From: Pseudomonadota bacterium
GTDB lineage: Bacteria > Pseudomonadota > Alphaproteobacteria > Caulobacterales > Caulobacteraceae
DNA length: 64,000 nucleotides
NCBI GenBank assembly: GCA_963205005.1
Contig: CAUJHW010000070.1
Coordinates: 1-64,000 of the forward strand
Reading direction: 5' to 3'
In this document: positions 61,844 to 64,000 of the stretch, piece by piece
Position numbering within the stretch: position 1 is the stretch's first letter
Layout of the letters: the number at the start of each line of letters is the position of its first letter
Made by a program: the position numbers and the translations under genes
Notes under the pieces: generated by a model
What the model was told of the DNA's origin: nothing
The model's database searches: none
Seen by the model: only the letters and a program-made list of their open reading frames with translations

Positions 61844-63572
61844 GGACGTCGTTGGGCCGCCCGCCGTGGATCAGGTGGGCCGGATCGAACGCCCGCTCGA
61901 GCGCGGCGCGGTCGAGGAGCCCGGCGTCGGCCAGGCAGCCGTCGCGCAGGTAGGGGAGCAGGGTCTCGCGGCTCGCGGCGACCAGGCGCGAGAAGTAGGC
62001 GGTGAGGCTGCCCTTCGACCGGCGCCGGCGCACGACGTCCGGCAGGCGGGCCGCCAGCGCCGCGCGGGCGAAGGGGCGGTCCTGGACCCCCGCCGCCAGG
62101 GTCGCTACGGGAATCGAGAGGCAGAGCTCCAGGATCGGCTGGGCCGCAAGTGGGAAGACCAGCGCCCCCCGGCGGCGGCGGCGGCAGTCGCCGCGCACGA
62201 CGTGGGTGTTGGCGAGGGCGCAGATCTGCAGCTGTCGCGCGAGCGGCAGGTCCCGGGCCGCCGCTTCCCAGGGGTGGACGGCGTGGGCGGCGAGGTCGCG
62301 CAGCGCGGGCGGCATGAGCGAGGCGGCCGTCTTCGGCAGGCCCGCCCCGCGCCGAAGTCCGGCCCGCGCCTCGCGGTAGACGGACCACACCGGTTTGTGC
62401 AGCCGGCGCGCGGTGTCGACGAGGACCCGCGATCCCAGGGCCGCGGGCTCCCGGCGGCGGACCTCTTCGCTGGCCACCCAGGCGGTCGGCATCTGGTAGA
62501 AGACCGCGTCCCCGCCCTGGCCCGACACGATCGCCCCGGCCTGGCAGGCGTCGAGACGACGGGCCATGTCGCGGTCGCGCGCGGCGTCGGCGCCGTTGAG
62601 GCCCGGCCAGAAGCTGGGGACCAGTTCGGCGAAGTCCTCGGGCGTCAGGGGCGCCGGCGGTTTGCGCACGACGGTGAGCGCGGCGCCCAGGCGGTCAGTG
62701 ACGGCGCGCGCATAGGCCCGCTCGTCGCCCTCCGGCCGGTCGTCCACCCGATGGACCCACTGCGCGACCCGCCCCGCCGCGCCGCCCGCGGCCAGGGCCC
62801 CGGCCACGATCGAGGAATCCAGCCCGCCGGAGAGATCGACGAGGAGCCGTGCGTACGGGGCGACGGCCGCGGCGACGCAGGCGTCGATCCGGGCCAGCAG
62901 CTCGCCCGCCGCGGCCGCGTCGTTCAGGGCCGCCGGCGCGCAGAAGCGGGCAGGATCCCACGCGAGGCGGCCGCGATCCTCGCCGTGCACGGGGGAGAGG
63001 CCGCCCGGCGGGACGATCCGCACATCGTCGAGCAGCGAGACGGCGGTCGCGCCCGCGGGCGCGACTAGGGTGAGGGCGATCGCATCCCAATCGAGGGCCA
63101 GGCGGGGCGGCCGCAGCCACCCGGGCGCCGCCGTCAGGTCCGAGGCCACCACCCCCACGCCTTCGCGGGTGGTCCATCGGCAGCACTCCAGTTCGCCGGA
63201 GGGATCGCGCAGCACCCACGGCGGCGTCGCCTCCTCCCCCAGGATCGCCACGTACCGGCCCCAGTGCGCCCGCAGGAGCGCCTGAGCCGCGGCGTCCGGG
63301 TCCCGCGCGGCGGTGTCACCGCCCGCCAGGGGCGACAGGCCGGACGGCGCGCCCGGCATCGGATGCAGGTGGCCGAGGACGACGCCCGCCTCGCCCGGCA
63401 GGGGCGTGACGTCCAGGCCTTCGCCGCGCGTCCAGATGGCCAGCCGGGCCGACGCCATGCGCTGGCGCCAGCCAGGCTCGTGCGCCAGCCCCGCCGTCGC
63501 CTCGGCGAAGGGCCCGGCGCCGTCTTCGCCGGGTCCGCGGACGAGGACGATGTAATGCGCCGGGGCCGGCAT
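61761..63572 (-). CDS. Asparagine synthase-like lasso peptide macrolactam cyclase
   Basis: ATP-binding LLVDLSGGLDSSIVAGALA, N-terminal glutaminase-like domain lacking a catalytic Cys2; TGATG overlap with B gene. Confidence 0.9.
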   Translation of the reverse strand: MPAPAHYIVLVRGPGEDGAGPFAEATAGLAHEPGWRQRMASARLAIWTRGEGLDVTPLPGEAGVVLGHLHPMPGAPSGLSPLAGGDTAARDPDAAAQALLRAHWGRYVAILGEEATPPWVLRDPSGELECCRWTTREGVGVVASDLTAAPGWLRPPRLALDWDAIALTLVAPAGATAVSLLDDVRIVPPGGLSPVHGEDRGRLAWDPARFCAPAALNDAAAAGELLARIDACVAAAVAPYARLLVDLSGGLDSSIVAGALAAGGAAGRVAQWVHRVDDRPEGDERAYARAVTDRLGAALTVVRKPPAPLTPEDFAELVPSFWPGLNGADAARDRDMARRLDACQAGAIVSGQGGDAVFYQMPTAWVASEEVRRREPAALGSRVLVDTARRLHKPVWSVYREARAGLRRGAGLPKTAASLMPPALRDLAAHAVHPWEAAARDLPLARQLQICALANTHVVRGDCRRRRRGALVFPLAAQPILELCLSIPVATLAAGVQDRPFARAALAARLPDVVRRRRSKGSLTAYFSRLVAASRETLLPYLRDGCLADAGLLDRAALERAFDPAHLIHGGRPNDVLNAAPVEAWVRYWQGRAPDSPRAPRRR

Positions 63573-63973
63573 CAGATCACCAGGATGGGGGTGAGCGGGA
63601 CGAGCGTCTCGAGGTCGTCGTCCAGCACCACCTCGCCGCGCTGCAGCCAGCAGTGGGCGCGGAACGGCCAGGTGCGCACGCCGAAGACCCAGCGGGCGTC
63701 GTGGCCGTGACGGCGCAGCAGCCGCAGCAGCATGAACGAACGCAGCAGGCACTTGCCCGGCGCGGGCGCGAAGGGCGCCCACCGGTGAAAGCTTTCGACG
63801 GTCTCCAGCAAGGCGGGGCCCGGCGGCGTGTCGGCCGCCGCCGTGGCCCCGTCGCGCGCCGTGGCGACGAGCTGCGCCAGAGGCCGCCGCCAGTAGGCCT
63901 GCGCCAGGTCGGCCATCGCTCGCGCCCCCGCCAGCCCGTCACGCCAGCGAGGCGGCGCAAACGGGCCGCACAT
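63572..63973 (-). CDS. Lasso peptide biosynthesis B protein (transglutaminase-like, B2 domain); may extend past the window edge
   Basis: GKCLLRSFMLLRLLRRHGHDARWVFGVRTWPFRAHCWLQRGEVVLDDDLE Cys-His-Asp order; frame stays open to base 64000. Confidence 0.88.
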   Translation of the reverse strand: MCGPFAPPRWRDGLAGARAMADLAQAYWRRPLAQLVATARDGATAAADTPPGPALLETVESFHRWAPFAPAPGKCLLRSFMLLRLLRRHGHDARWVFGVRTWPFRAHCWLQRGEVVLDDDLETLVPLTPILVI

Positions 63974-64000
63974 GGCGCTCGTCGTGGCCGTCGTTAGGGA

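Overview
High-GC alphaproteobacterial chromosomal window, Caulobacterales/Phenylobacterium-like (lineage inferred from gene content, not tested). Five blocks. (1) ~0.3-22.3 kb: catabolic cluster with a TonB receptor, TetR and IclR regulators, two acyl-CoA dehydrogenases, acyl-CoA synthetase, two P450s, a Baeyer-Villiger-type flavin monooxygenase, a DUF35/thiolase pair, Zn-alcohol dehydrogenase, MaoC, thioesterase, nitronate monooxygenase, crotonase, and an amidohydrolase carrying about five frameshifts. (2) ~23.3-24.4 kb: decayed NodT-type efflux gene. (3) ~24.9-39.2 kb: minus-strand Trb/VirB-type conjugation block (traG-copG-trbB-[vapBC]-trbC-D-E-J-L-F-G-I-traF-lytic transglycosylase-HTH-AlpA), with no relaxase or integrase seen. 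(4) ~39.5-44.8 kb: defence island: CD-NTase, stand-alone E2-like protein, HNH-SAVED effector (type II-short CBASS architecture), with a divergent XRE + ImmA/IrrE pair resembling CapH/CapP, a control region holding two copies of a 20-bp operator-like inverted repeat flanking a terminator-like hairpin, a trailing DUF2188 protein and a small membrane ORF. (5) ~44.9-64 kb: TetR-regulated RND pump, then a lasso-peptide locus (FecI-FecR-TonB receptor-S9 isopeptidase converging on lasso cyclase and B protein), cut by the right window edge before any precursor is visible. The strongest candidates for follow-up are the CapH/CapP-like plus E2-only CBASS locus with its operator pair, and the lasso locus.
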